From: Isoetes taiwanensis
Taxonomy: Eukaryota; Streptophyta; Lycopodiopsida; Isoetales; Isoetaceae
Direction of reading: 5' to 3'
NCBI GenBank assembly: GCA_021234155.1
Contig: JAJEKV010000036.1
Span: forward strand, 6,345,079-6,409,078
DNA: 64,000 bases
The notes under the pieces were generated by a model that saw nothing but the letters and a program-made list of their open reading frames with translations, did not search any database and was not told the DNA's origin. The position numbers were made by a program, and so were the translations under genes. How positions within the stretch are numbered: position 1 is the stretch's first letter; the number at the start of each line of letters is the position of its first letter. Positions 1 through 11,184 of the stretch are shown here, one piece after another.

Positions 1-291
1 AGAAGCAAAACCCTCTACTCTGGGTTCGGAGCAGAGGTGATACGCAGGATGTGGTACCGCTTGTGCTCGGGGTCCCAAATAAGCAGTCGTAATCACCTCC
101 ATCCCGTTGGTGTGGGGATCGGCATGCTCAGCCATGCCCAAGCACACCACCCGGCCCATAGCAATGCCAACGATTGTGGCACCACCGTGAGGTCCAGACA
201 AATCCATTTTGCACGTAATCCACTCTGTGCGCTTGATCGGCATAGTGCATTTGTCATGCAAACCAAAGATCGACATCTTACCGAGCGCCAT
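1..291 (-). CDS. Partial small protein gene, unknown function
   Basis: An open minus-strand frame starts at an ATG at 291-289 and runs off the left edge, giving at least 97 residues without a stop. It begins MALGKMSIFGLHDKC and contains the stretch WITCKMDLSG. A TATA box (CTATATAAG on the minus strand, near 328-336) lies about 40 bases upstream of the ATG, the same short-leader layout as the small genes at 27.6-28.3 and 41.7 kb. The ITCKM stretch also occurs in the gene at 28085, but the conserved second Cys, the DPW and the His of that family are not visible here, so relationship is only possible. I do not recognise the protein. It may belong to the neighbouring retroelement in antisense or be independent. 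Confidence 0.4.
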   Translation of the reverse strand, partial: MALGKMSIFGLHDKCTMPIKRTEWITCKMDLSGPHGGATIVGIAMGRVVCLGMAEHADPHTNGMEVITTAYLGPRAQAVPHPAYHLCSEPRVEGFAS

Positions 292-539
292 CGGGTGTCT
301 CCGCTTCCACTTCGCTTCTCTTATATAGCCAACCGAGGAACTCCCCGCCGACGTGGACCAATCAAAAAATTCGCCAATGTGGTTGCAATGCAAGGTCTGT
401 TACTAAATGGGGAATCTTTTTCTCCCGCCGCATATCTAGCCATGGTACCTTCCGACACCTTCGCTTTTAATGATATCCCACTTGAGTTGCCAAAGATTAA
501 ATGACATTCCTTCTTTTCACGCCCGTCGAACATTAATGT

Positions 540-1870
540 GTGTCCTTTTGCCACTGTCACATCGGATCATTCACTTCCGCCCCATCGCCACCGCTCATTG
601 CTTCTCCTTTACCATCCGGGGACTTAGCCAAATTTTGCCTTTCAATTGCCCAATTTCAGATCTCTCGCCACTGGCATCATCAACGGTTAAAGGTTCGCCT
701 CATCATGCCCCTTCACCTACATTTGCGGCGCCCTAAAACCTTTTCGCCTCTGCGCCTTCGTTTCTTCGTTCTTCGCTCTTCTCCTCGCCTTCTTCAAAAC
801 GGTTCCTTCGTTTCGACGCTTTTCGCCATGGTCGCCCCAAACTTTCTACACTTCAAGCTTCGCTCCAAGGGATGCGACTCTTTTCGGTTCAGGTCTTTTC
901 GACCCACCTTCGAGAGGCCCTTGTTGGTCCGAAGTCGGAAGTTTAGCGGAACGCCACAAGCTTTACGAATTTTCACAAATGGAACTCCCGCCCCAAATCC
1001 GCGAATTGCGGCAGTTCATCGCTCACATTGTCAACAGCCGGAAGGATTTTACTCACGGTGGTCGATGGCACCACCATTTTACTTACTCAACATTTGATTT
1101 CTCGAGGTATTCCACATCCCTTTGCAAAACCTTCGCGTCTCTTGGGCTGCTTTACGTGACATGGGCGCCACTTTCGTTTTTAATCCCCGCTTATCAAGCC
1201 AACCAAAGATCGCCTCACAAATATTGTCAAACCCCATGAGACTTTTTGTGAAGTTTCGTGGCGAAATTGCTTGGGCATTCCATTAAGAACACCCACATCA
1301 ATAAGTCATTTTATAATATGGTCATCACCGCCATCCACTCCACTCTCCATGTTGATTGGCCACGGCTCTTATTCTACCGCCTTCTTCAAGAAGTACACCG
1401 CATCGGGGCTACTCCCCCTCCTCGCCTCCTCGAATTTCCGTGGGTGGCCATCTTCAGGCCCTCATTCGTCATTACCTCCCTGTTCTTGTGAGCCCTTCCA
1501 CTTCCCATACCTCCACTCGTTTGCTCTGATTCCCAAATCCAAACCCAACAGTCAGACCTTCACGCCCGGACTTCCCCGATCATGTTCAACACCGGACCCA
1601 CGTGATGTTGTTATCAGATCCTCTTCCTCCTCAAGCCACGCCTTCCCATTCCCCGTCATGCCTCTCAACAATCTCATACAAGGCAACAACAGGGGTTCTG
1701 ACCTCCCCATCCTCCGCCGGCTCTGTACAAATTCCAAGAAGATGTTCAAGCCACGCCATGCAGCCTACATGCATGGGCTGTGAGGCTCTCATGATCTGTG
1801 TTCAAAGGCCCCCGGAGGAACTGTCTTCGTTCAAAGAGACCTTCAAGCTGCCACTGCCCATGTTCAAACT
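540..1870 (+). pseudogene. Decayed internal region of an LTR retroelement
   Basis: Plus-strand coding-like stretches occur in all three frames and switch frame every 100-300 bases (for example 979-1239, 1258-1491, 1271-1783). Pieces such as MELPPQIRELRQFIAHIVNS look like former protein, but no protease, reverse transcriptase or integrase motif is visible. The region lies upstream of the coiled-coil segment and of the polypurine tract and LTR that end at 4362. I infer a gag-like or non-autonomous internal region of the same element. Base composition is richer in C than the AT-rich DNA to the right of the LTR. Confidence 0.35.
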
Positions 1871-3178
1871 TTGGAGGCCCAACTTCAAGAAAAGCACGCG
1901 GCTCTATTACAGGCCCGTATAGATCTCACAAGTGCTCAGGATCAGACCAGCCTACTTACAGATCAGCAGGCTCAGCTCCAAACCCAAATTCAGGACTTAT
2001 TGGAACAGAACAAGTCCAAAGATACCCTCCTGGGTGAAAAGGAGAAACACATTGCTAAGCTAGACACCTTGTACTCAGAGCTTTGTGACAATTACAGCAC
2101 TCAAGTTCAAAATCTCACTGAGCGTGAAGCTCGACTCACCTCCCTTGAAGCTCAGCTTTCCACGCTAACCAATCAGTTAACGTCCCTCCAGACTCAGCTT
2201 TTGGAGGCTCAGAAACAAAAGGTCATCGATGACGCGGAGATTGCCACGCTTCGCCTCCATACTCCTGGGCAATCCTCTTCACATGCCACGCTTCCTGGTA
2301 AACGGGTCCGTGATCAGTCCCGTCTTTTGTTAGAAAAGGAGCATCGGATCCGTGACCTTGAACATCAGCTCCAGCAAGCAGTTCAATCTGCTGAGGACGC
2401 CCAAAACAAACAGTGAGGGATATCTTGAAATTGCTACAAACATCCCGGTGGACTTCTCTACTCCTTCCAGCTATCTTGACTATGTGGTGGCCCGACGGCA
2501 CCTCTTTCTTTTGAAGTGGTACGCGGCCAATGGCAATGTTCATCAACAGCCACTCAAAAGTGTGGACTTCCTTCGGATCTGGCCGGATCTTTCTATAGAA
2601 GACAAGGGTTTATTTTGTGCACTCTTAGTCTTTGATCAGCTTACGGTTGAAGATCCTGAATTAGTCATCTTCCGAGTTGTTCAGCCCATGGCTTATGTTT
2701 TTCATGACTTCTACCTGGCGGATCTCCATGATAAATTCCGGGATGAGGTCCATCATGTTTTTAGAGGCAACTCCAATGCTGCTTGGTTGTTATCACCAAC
2801 CAACAAATATTTCACGGATCCTGCTCAGTCTCAGACTTTTGAACAGAGTACATGCCCGAATTGGCTCAAGACTTACCTCATGCGGGGTGTTGAAACGCTG
2901 GAACAGTAAACAAAAATCGGGCGCACCTCGATGATCTTGAGTTTGCCTGCATTTATATGCAAAGACTTGGGAGGCTACAATCAACTCCCGTGGCCTTCCT
3001 CGAAAGCAAGACCATCCCCACGGGTTGGGTCAATTCTCCCGTCTATCAATTACTCTCTACTCGTAATGGGACCATTGGTGTCGCGGCTCTTGATCAAAAT
3101 CTTGTTCAAGCATTTAGGGACATGGCTCTTGAACCCACGCGATACCGGGCATGCTTCCCTCTCCATATGCTTCCTTAG
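1871..3178 (+). pseudogene. Coiled-coil retroelement protein, frameshifted
   Basis: Three consecutive plus-strand frames make one protein if two frameshifts near 2410 and 2910 are allowed. The first part (1871-2416) is a strong coiled coil, rich in Gln, Leu and Glu, with heptad-like runs such as EAQLSTLTNQLTSLQTQLLE. The second part (about 2420-2909) is globular and includes LLKWYAANGNVHQQPL. The third (about 2915-3178) includes YMQRLGRLQSTPVAFLESK and ends at a stop. I recognise no catalytic domain. Position just 5' of a polypurine tract and LTR suggests a non-autonomous LTR element (LARD type) or a very diverged gag. Weaker coding-like pieces continue to about 3733. Confidence 0.45.
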
Positions 3179-3832
3179 GAGCCCCTCCCCACCACCGGTT
3201 CCTTTCTTTTCTCGATTGGCGCCTCCCCTTTTGGACGAAGGTCATGGATGGCCACGCTGGTCGACTCATGCTCAGATCTCCACGGATCTCCGTGGGATCC
3301 CCCGATTTGTCGACGCCCAACCGGGAGGATAATGCCACTTTGGACACTACGAAAAATTGGATTTATATCGGTAATGAGCGTGGTTGGCAAAAGCCTCGCC
3401 GATGCCTTGCATGGTCGTGATACCTTCTTGCGAATCGCCGCCACCTCACCGGACCCTTTCCTTCGGCCCACCGCTGCCTGGTTTTACGGTTTGCTCTCAA
3501 ATGCATCCCCGCTCATCTTTAAATCGGGCGTCAATCTTTCACAACCAATCCGGGCCGGTGCTTTTCGGTCTCCAAACCCGCCTTCTCATGGAGTGCCGTT
3601 TGTTCCTTCCCGCCCCATGCCGCCACCGGAAGACATGGTGCGCCTCACTTCCTCATTGAGGCCCATCCCGCCTAGGGCTTCAACACCCCCGACGCTCTTC
3701 AAACACGCCAGACCTCATTGCTCATTACCATAATGGCGCCTCGACCTCATTCCTCAGGAGGACTTCTTTTCCGACCGGGCGGTTTCCGCCCTCGGAAGCA
3801 CTTCCTCCTTTTCTTCAGACTGAGTGTCATTT

Positions 3833-3844
3833 GGTGGGGGGAAG
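3833..3844 (+). other. Polypurine tract of LTR retroelement
   Basis: A G-rich run (GGTGGGGGGAAG type) sits directly before the TGTTAG that opens the LTR. This is where plus-strand priming occurs in LTR retroelements, and it fixes the orientation of the element as plus. Confidence 0.6.
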
Positions 3845-4362
3845 TGTTAGTCCTGTGCCTCCTGGTTCAGGACTATTCATGCATATGACGGACCAGGCCA
3901 AGCTCAAGGATCCACAGACAGGCACGGTCGGGCAGGGGCCAAAAGCCCCAAAAAAGACCAAAGCAGCACTCACGCTAGTCAAAGCCCTGGTACGCTACCA
4001 AGAGCGCCGGCCGACAAGTGATGACCCATCACCGCGTGTCGGCGTCGCCGGGGCCGTGATTCTAGGCACTTCAAGAGGCACCGCCAACATTCATGCAAAT
4101 CAGGCCTCCTTCCAGGAGTCGGCACCGAGATCAGTCAGAGTGTCTATATTGGGCCAAAGGCCATTGTACTATATATATGAGTAGAGCTAGCACATGAGTT
4201 TTAGATGAGTTTTTGAGTTTTGTCTCTCTTCAGCCTTCTCTCGATTGCGAGAGCTCATGTATGTTCATCATTGATATCAAGGAAGCTTATCATTTTCCTC
4301 TCATTGTTCTCTTTTGTTCTGTTTTCTTCTTCTTGTTCTTTTCTTGCAAATCCCGCGTGACA
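3845..4362 (+). mobile_element. 3' LTR of a copia-like or non-autonomous LTR element
   Basis: The LTR opens with TGTTAG immediately after the polypurine tract and I place its end at the ACA at 4360-4362, giving 518 bases with TG...CA ends. A TATA box (CTATATATATGAG) lies near 4168-4178, followed by a pyrimidine-rich R/U5-like stretch. The partner LTR would be left of the window, so no target-site duplication can be checked. The right border is less certain than the left because only ACA matches the inverted TGT. Confidence 0.55.
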
Positions 4363-5199
4363 TAGTCCCCCGGATTCTCCTGTTAGATCCAAGGGTCCTC
4401 ACAGAGGGCTGTCTTGCAGGAGTTCCCGAACCCAGACCCCAAACACTTTCTCTTTCTCTATTAATGGGTAATCCCAAATAACTCTGCGGATATTCAAAAG
4501 AGTAGAGTGCATGCAGCATAGTGATTGGCCTTAATCCACACATTCTCTTGTTTGTTGATGTCGCTACCATTATGTATGATACATGTGAGGATTTGGAACC
4601 TATTGAGCGGTTGGGAAGCATAGAGGATGATATTAGGATTTCCAAAAGTCTGCAACATGGGCAGGGTAGTCCAAAGTCAATCATAAGTGTAAAAAGGAAT
4701 ATCTTGCATGTTCGCCAGACATCCCTGAGTTTGGTGTTGTAGTCTTCTGAGATAAGACCATTCTAGGTTCTGTCTCCTTACTGTATCATTCACGTTGTTG
4801 AATGGTAATTTAAAATGATACCTAGCATATTCTATAGACGCCTTATAAATGCAGATGTTACGAGAATCATATATATTGTAGCCTAACATATAGGTTTTCT
4901 TGCAGGCATAATGCCATCATTTGATATAGGCATTTGAACCTATTGGACATAATCTAAATGCAAATTCAGTAAAACGAAACATTGGTTCATGGCCTATATA
5001 GAAGCTTTGTGGGTTTTGTTTGCATGTCATAAATCAGTTTGAGAAAATGTCATAGTTATCGATTTATGATAAACATATCAAATTGTTTATCATTTCTAGA
5101 TGATGCACAGGAATTGTGCTTCACAACCATGTAAGAAATTTTTACACAGTAACTGTTGGATGTTATAGCTTCCTAAATCACATGCCATCACATGTTTTC
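4363..5199. other. No supported gene
   Basis: AT-rich flank of the LTR. The plus frame 4521-4742 (DLEPIERLGSIEDDIRIS and on) reads naturally but is short, and I cannot assign it to a family. I see nothing else. Confidence 0.4.
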
Positions 5200-5266
5200 T
5201 ATAACAATAACAATAACAATAACAATAACAATAACAATAACAATAACAATAACAAATAACAATAAT
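5200..5266. repeat. Hexanucleotide microsatellite (ACAATA)n
   Basis: About ten near-perfect copies of ACAATA in a row, with one slipped unit near the right end. Read in the minus frame it gives an artificial Tyr-Cys repeat. Confidence 0.9.
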
Positions 5267-5458
5267 GTTTCTACAAAATGAGTACAATAGTATATACTCC
5301 TATACACCATGGAGATAACTTTGGAAGTTCAAGCTTCATACACGTTGTGCCCAAACAAAGAATTTGCCATACATCTACCCCCTCTTCAAATCTTTGCCAC
5401 TCTTATATCTCACTCCGCCAACTTCCTATAGCACTTGCATTCTTGGACCCCATTTAAA

Positions 5459-5625
5459 TTACATAGAAACACATATCCCCTCTCAAAAAAATAACAAATA
5501 AAGTTTGTATTCATAAAATGTTATTTGTCTTGCTACTTTATATTTATGGATCCAATTTAGTTACATAGAAACAAACAAATAAAGTTTGTATTCATAAAAT
5601 CTTATTTGTCTTGCTATATATTTAT
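5459..5625. repeat. Tandem duplication of about 85-90 bp
   Basis: The segment with TTACATAGAAACA, then CAAATAAAGTTTGTATTC and TTATTTGTCTTGCTA appears twice, around 5459-5540 and 5560-5625. The second copy has lost a short stretch after TAGAAACA. The copies differ by few bases. No gene is visible in the surrounding AT-rich DNA up to 6059. Confidence 0.65.
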
Positions 5626-6054
5626 ATCATTCTGCATGAGAAGAAAATTGGTGATAGTTCATTTTACATTGTGTCAAACAACTCACATGCTAATATCAAA
5701 TTGCTGCATAAAAATCACAGATTAAAAGTAGACAACTACACACAAAGTCTGGTGCACATAGGAACATTATACTTAAAATATTTCATTATCCATTCACCCT
5801 CAACATAACAGATGGTTGTTAAACTATTGAGTAGTTCATACTAAACAATAGTTTGAGCTTAAACATGTTGAATGGTTCATTCAGAAAGATATTGAGCTCT
5901 TTCTCCACAACATTCGGTAATACCACACTATCACAACTATGCTCAATTTTGATAGGCAAATATGTTTCTGTACCATTATATCTAAGTCCAAAAAACCACA
6001 ACTTCAAGAACAACTTCCATCCCTAAACAAAAATAACAACCAAAATCCATATTT

Positions 6055-6089
6055 ACTAAAGCCCGACAACGCCGGGCAATGTTACTAGT
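6055..6089 (+). mobile_element. Helitron 3' terminus
   Basis: The sequence GCCCGACAACGCCGGGC forms a short GC-rich hairpin in AT-rich DNA and is followed by AATGTTA and CTAGT (6085-6089). A GC hairpin shortly before a terminal CTRR followed by T is the 3' hallmark of plant Helitrons. The body would extend left, into the gene-poor 4.4-6.0 kb region. I did not find the matching 5' TC end. A similar hairpin end lies on the minus strand at 58204. Confidence 0.65.
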
Positions 6090-8259
6090 AGTATATAAAG
6101 TTGTTTTTTTTTGTACTCTTTGTATTTTTTTAAGGGCAGTGTTATTTTTTTGCTTGTGTTAATGTATGGCTCATTTTGGTGTCGAGATCGTGAGCATGCC
6201 TTTCTTAGTTGGTCTGGTTGTTGTGGCTTATTTGCTGTTGTCGCAAGTGATCGACTTCTGTTTGAGCTGAGGTGTGATTGTGTTTAGGTGTGTTTGTGGC
6301 ATGCTGTCGAAGTCAGATTTACTGCAAAATTCGTTGAACTATGGCGATTCTTGTTGATGAGAATGTTGTTCGTGTTTTTTATGGTCGCTTTTGTTTTGCT
6401 CTGGTTTCTGTCAGTATAAGAAAGGAAACTGGGGCAGATAATAAAACATGGGTTCTTGATGAGGCTGGTCCTTTTAAAGGTAGGAAAAAAGGGAAGGCAA
6501 ACCTTTATCAAGGTGGTGAAGGTAAGTGGATCAATGTGTAATGCTTTATTGCAGTGGACCAGACATCAAATTGTCATTTTGGATGGAAATTCGGAAAGCC
6601 TATTGGTTATTTATTGGTGTCTAAATTATTGAAAGATCTTAAAATCCATTATTTCACTTGAGGCATGATAGGATATTATCTTAAAAATGTGAGGAAATCC
6701 CATCACCAACATGTGTTTCACAATGTTACTGATGATGATATTAGGGCTGGGAAGAAGCTTTACGCTATGTATGGTACTGAAGATTTAAAAAAATATGTAA
6801 TTTTTTACCATAAAAATATGATCAAACAGAGTTATACACTTTAGGAATTATCAACTTAGTGCGAAGTTGAATTCATGGTTAATTTTTACTGGCACTAAAA
6901 TGTTTAAGACTGAATACTTTTCTTTCCATGGCGTGGTCATTCTTAGTAACTCTGCTCATGTTTAGAAGTATCATGTCCATGCTACATGGAGACTTGCCTT
7001 GAATCCTCATCGCAGTTGTGCGAGAGATGTTGCTACAGTTATATATGGTGATGATGAGGGCATTAAGCTGATTCAGAGAGTGGGAAGTCTAGAAGTGAGT
7101 TTGAACCGTCGTTCAAAGATGGTGATGCAAGCGATATTTTTAGACTTGTCGTAAATACCGCTTACAACTCTGATTATATGCCTTTGACATGCAGCCCGGT
7201 TGTGATAAAATAAAAGATAATCAATGCAATCATATCCAACCCTGAACATACGAGTCTGGTAGAGAATAATGCATCTCATTCTCATAAATTTACAATAGAG
7301 TCTACAACATATCATTAAGATTACAATTTAACATCTTTAAACAATGCACAAAAAGAAACTATATGAACCAATATAACAAATCTCAAAATGTCATAAATTC
7401 CATATATTGTGCCAAAAATCTTGAGGAAATGAGAATATTTCATCATGCTTTAATGAGTTACCAATATCTTTTACTTACTAAATTGGGTGATGTATTGAAT
7501 GTTAAATATGTGTTTTATAATTAAGAACCTAAACCAAGAGCATGCAAAAATGTTGCACCTCATATCTTAAAACATATTTCTTTATCGTTCAAATGTACTT
7601 CTCCATTGATTTTATTGTTTCGAAACCCCTCAAGACATCTAGGGCCACCACTATTGTGCGGAAGACGACTTGCCCTTCGTCATTGACAATGTTGGAGTTT
7701 CTTCTCATTTACTATGGTTATGTTACATTAAGTTAAACACTTAACCCAGAAAATAGAATTAAGTAGACCTCCATAAGGTCACTTAAAGTTTCCATAATTT
7801 CAGTTTAACTATCTTTTGTCTAATTAAAATTCTCATCTAACTATTGCAAGTGTAAAAATAGTTTTGTTAAGTTAATTAATCGAAAGCTAATTCAATTAGC
7901 ATCATCTTAAGGGTCAGTAAGAAATCAACATTCGGTTATTTGTACCATGTATTCTAACTTAATGGCGAGAGGCAAATGGCTTTATGAATCTAACTTCCTC
8001 TAGATTATGCCTAATGGATAATGTTTTTGAGGACTCGCTCCACTCTAGAATGGAATCATTGGCATGATCTGGATCAAATATCATGCGTGGCATGACACTT
8101 AAATTTAAAATTTCTTATGCAAAAGAGTTTTATAACTCTTCTTATTTCTTTCTCGAAAAAGCTAATCAGACATTACAGCACAATGCTATCACTCAATTGA
8201 AGGATGACAATGACAATCTTATATCTAATGACCAAATCATTAGAGGACATTTTCCTTAA
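6090..8259. other. AT-rich region with short coding-like remnants
   Basis: No complete gene. The frame 6341-6541 (DENVVRVFYGRFCFALVSVS) and the stretch near 6715-6840 (HVFHNVTDDDIRAGKKLYAM) read like protein but are broken by stops and match nothing I know. They may be pieces of a transposon. The remainder holds only short accidental frames. Confidence 0.3.
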
Positions 8260-8830
8260 CAAATGCAAAAATCTATTCAATTTTAACATGGAGGATCAAC
8301 AGACCATTGATACCCAATTTCAAATCTTTAGTTCTTTATAGCATTTTCAAACTATTAATGATGATGTTCTTAACTGTCATAATGAGATTGAGAGCTTTAA
8401 AACTCTGGCAGAAAAAAGCAAGATAAGGCCCTAGGATCTGATGGTTTTCCACTAGACTATTATGTGGAGTTTTCAGACATCTTCAATGAAGAAATCTGCT
8501 AGTTTTTCAAAATATATTAGCAGCCACCTGATCTCCACCCTGCTTATTCTTCCGAACATGATAACCTTAATCCCGAAATCAAATCCTTTATCCATGAATG
8601 GATGAATGGAGATCTATTTCCTTGACAAGTTCCACATAAAAAGTGATTGCAAAAATAATAGCAGAAGCTGCCTCATTGTTGTCTAAAGTGAATATAGAAA
8701 AGCAAATTGGCAATGGAGTAAATTATCTGATTAAAATTGCATTCTCTTAAAGTCCTCATTTCCAGGTAACTCCTTTGTCATTTTGCAGAAAATGGGGACC
8801 CAATTTTGAGCTTTGACTATTGCTCACTCA
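8260..8830 (+). pseudogene. LINE reverse-transcriptase fragment
   Basis: The frame around 8424-8510 reads DKALGSDGFPLDYYVEF before a stop. This matches the conserved LINE reverse-transcriptase block near K(A/S)PGPDGFP(I/L)xFY. Further fragments in nearby frames (for example HEWMNGDLFP near 8597) fit the segment that follows it in plant L1-type elements. Stops and frameshifts are frequent, so this is an old, dead copy. No ORF1, 5' end or poly(A) tail could be tied to it. Confidence 0.5.
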
Positions 8831-9094
8831 AGCAAGATTTAAGCTGGCCTGGTAACCCCGCAATTGATTTAGCGAAATTGCTATATCCATTATCTTGTAT
8901 TTTTAGGCTCTGAAAGATCCCGATAAGAGCAACATGAAGCAATATTGTAAGATGAAATTCCTTGTTATCAAAACTCCCTACTATGGCGGATCACTAAACG
9001 ATTAAAGCAGTATACAATATCATGGTTGGGTCGGCATTTCATCAACAAAACTCAAAAATCTGTATGTTCTGTTCTTGTTCTGACATCTATACAG

Positions 9095-9325
9095 TAGCTG
9101 AAGAAATGCCATAGCCTAATTTAGGAACCTGAAGAACCCTATGGCCTAATTCTTGCACCTGCAAGCAGCTGAAGAATCCTGATTTAGGAGCTGAAGAAAT
9201 GACATAGCCTGATTTCGGCACCTGTAACTTAAGCAACTGAAGAAGCCCATAGCATGATTTAGGAAGGTAAAACCTGATTTTAGAAACACCATAGTCTGAT
9301 TAAGAAATTGGATAGCCTGATTTGG
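9095..9325. repeat. Degenerate minisatellite, unit about 40-50 bp
   Basis: The phrase GCTGAAGAA, then CCATAGCCTGATTTAGGA, then ACCTG recurs about five or six times with many substitutions and small indels. It is an old tandem array. The DNA on either side, from 8831 to 9568, shows no gene. Confidence 0.6.
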
Positions 9326-9568
9326 TTACAAATCCATTCAAAACCTCAGTGATTCAAGAAACCCTGGGCTCAAAATCCCTCCCCAACCATGATGTTGTAC
9401 GGGTAAGTCAACTGATCCATAATTCGGTAGTTTGCAGCTCCCAGCTAACGCCGGTCATTGCCAAACTAGGAATCATGTCCCAGTTGTCTTATCCTTATAC
9501 AAAATTATAATATACACAACAAAAAGTAAAGGTTAAATCGAGAAAAACCAGATGACTTATAAGTATTA

Positions 9569-9722
9569 GGGAAACTACGGTTTGAGAAAATCCTATGAGG
9601 GAATTTTCTGAGGCGGCCCCGGCAGACGGTGGCGCCCATGCAGCAAAGCCGCAGCGCCGCCGAGTTTGGAGGGGTTGCCGAGGGAATATTCTCGACGGAA
9701 TTTTCGAGGTAAGTAGTTTCCC
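9569..9722. mobile_element. Tourist-like MITE (PIF/Harbinger type), 154 bp
   Basis: The element starts GGGAAACTAC and ends GTAGTTTCCC, a perfect 10-base terminal inverted repeat with weaker similarity continuing inwards (GAGAAAATCC against CGAAAATTCC). It is flanked by TTA on both sides (9566-9568 and 9723-9725), the target-site duplication typical of PIF/Harbinger elements. The interior is GC-rich and noncoding. A Harbinger transposase source is present at 21.6 kb, but I could not match its ends to this element. Confidence 0.75.
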
Positions 9723-10802
9723 TTACGTAATGAACAAATGGTAGTGAGAAAGACTGGTTACGGCTATAGCGGCTACAGTGGAAATCCTTTGTATATTGCT
9801 TTAAAATGCCTTTTGTTCTTGATCAATGAGCTCTGTGTAGCCAAAAAGCTTGGTAAAACAAATATCCGGCCCTCATTCTTTCTTTGTTTTGAGACCCCCC
9901 CACCCCCAATATGCATGGCATCTTTGCAGAGTAGAATCCGACAAAGCCCTTGTGCAGAGTAAAATCCCGCAAAGCCCTCGTGCGAAGTGTCTGTTGCTTT
10001 GGATCTAACCATCAGGCGAGGCCCTTGTGCATCGGACGCCCTTTCCAGCAGGCATAGTAAGGGTTTCTTTTCTTCATAAGCAAGGATAGAGGCCTCTGAT
10101 GCTATAGCACAACCCCTAGTTTTGCCTGAACCTGCCAAAATGGGTAATCCTGCCATCGCTGCTTGCTCGCTTATGCTCTAACAAATCGAGATGCATCAGC
10201 CTCTAAAACTCCAGAAAATCAAGGGGCTTGTTGTACTTTCCTCTTGCCGTCTTCTACAAATCCCTTGCCGAGTTTAAATCCCTTCCGGATTTGTCTGCAA
10301 AGAACACATACTTTTACCTCCAGAGGTGGAAGAAACAGGAAGACAAAGGAGGCATGTCGGCGAGAAGAGCAAAGAAACAGAATGTTAGGAGAAGAAAAAG
10401 TTTAGCGACGCCACTCCGTATATTTTGGGACAGATTATGGGTGCAATTTTAAAGGAAAAAACAATTTAAGCCAGTGCATTGTTGGGTTTGGACGAACAAT
10501 GCAAATGAAAGTCTAATTTAAACTATGCCATGCAATTTGAAAGTCAAATTTTTGTAGTGGCCTTCAAAAAAAAAGTAAGGGCAGCCCTTCAATTTCCAAC
10601 CTGGTTGTAAAATAAGCATAAATTTAGTAATATTAACCAATTTGTTTGTTACGAAAACATAATTTCAAGAATATTCCAAAATATTCACCCCCACACGAAA
10701 CAAGGTTGCCCGTTTAATAAATAATGGCATTTTTGTTTATCGGGAAAACCAAGAAGGGTCTACTTACATACAACCTAACATTTAAAAAGTGGCGTCTTTA
10801 CG
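9723..10802. other. No firm gene; one weak minus-strand ORF
   Basis: The longest frame is minus-strand 10156-9773 (127 codons, MAGLPILAGSGKTRGCAIA at the start). It carries a small internal duplication (CAAAGCCCT-GTGC about 9941-9985) and matches no family I know. It could be the first exon of a gene divergent from the LisH gene or a chance frame. The rest is intergenic. Confidence 0.25.
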
Positions 10803-10810
10803 TTTGGCGC
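10803..10810 (+). promoter_or_regulatory. E2F-like site TTTGGCGC
   Basis: TTTGGCGC fits the E2F consensus TTTSSCGC. It lies about 380 bases upstream of the LisH-gene ATG in the likely promoter or 5' UTR region, next to another GC-rich patch (CTCGCGCCATGG near 10835). It suggests, but does not show, cell-cycle-linked expression. Confidence 0.35.
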
Positions 10811-11184
10811 CGGCATCTCCCGCTACGTTCAAAACTCGCGCCATGGAATCAAGGGATCAGATACGGACTGTTTGCTCTTAAGCTCAAGCATAAGGGCTTC
10901 ATTTTTTCTGCTTGGCCCTGTATCTTCCGTGTTGCCCTGTTTGATCTATCCAGCCGATTGATCAAGAGTTTAGCCTCTGATTTGTCTCCCCAATTTTTTT
11001 CCTTATCTGAGATTGGGTAGCTTTGTTTGTAGACCGGATCTGTTGATCCGGTTACGGCCTAGTTCTTCTTGTTTTAAGCCCTGTTCGGCATTTTCAAAAC
11101 AATGGGTCGATCCCTTTGAATCCATCTCTGTACCCCAATCATCAATACCTGGGTTACAGAAAGGGAAAAGGAAAACTAGGTTTA

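Noticed and set aside
5096-5287. Minus-strand frame with a Tyr-Cys repeat
   Set aside because: It is the (ACAATA)n microsatellite read in frame.
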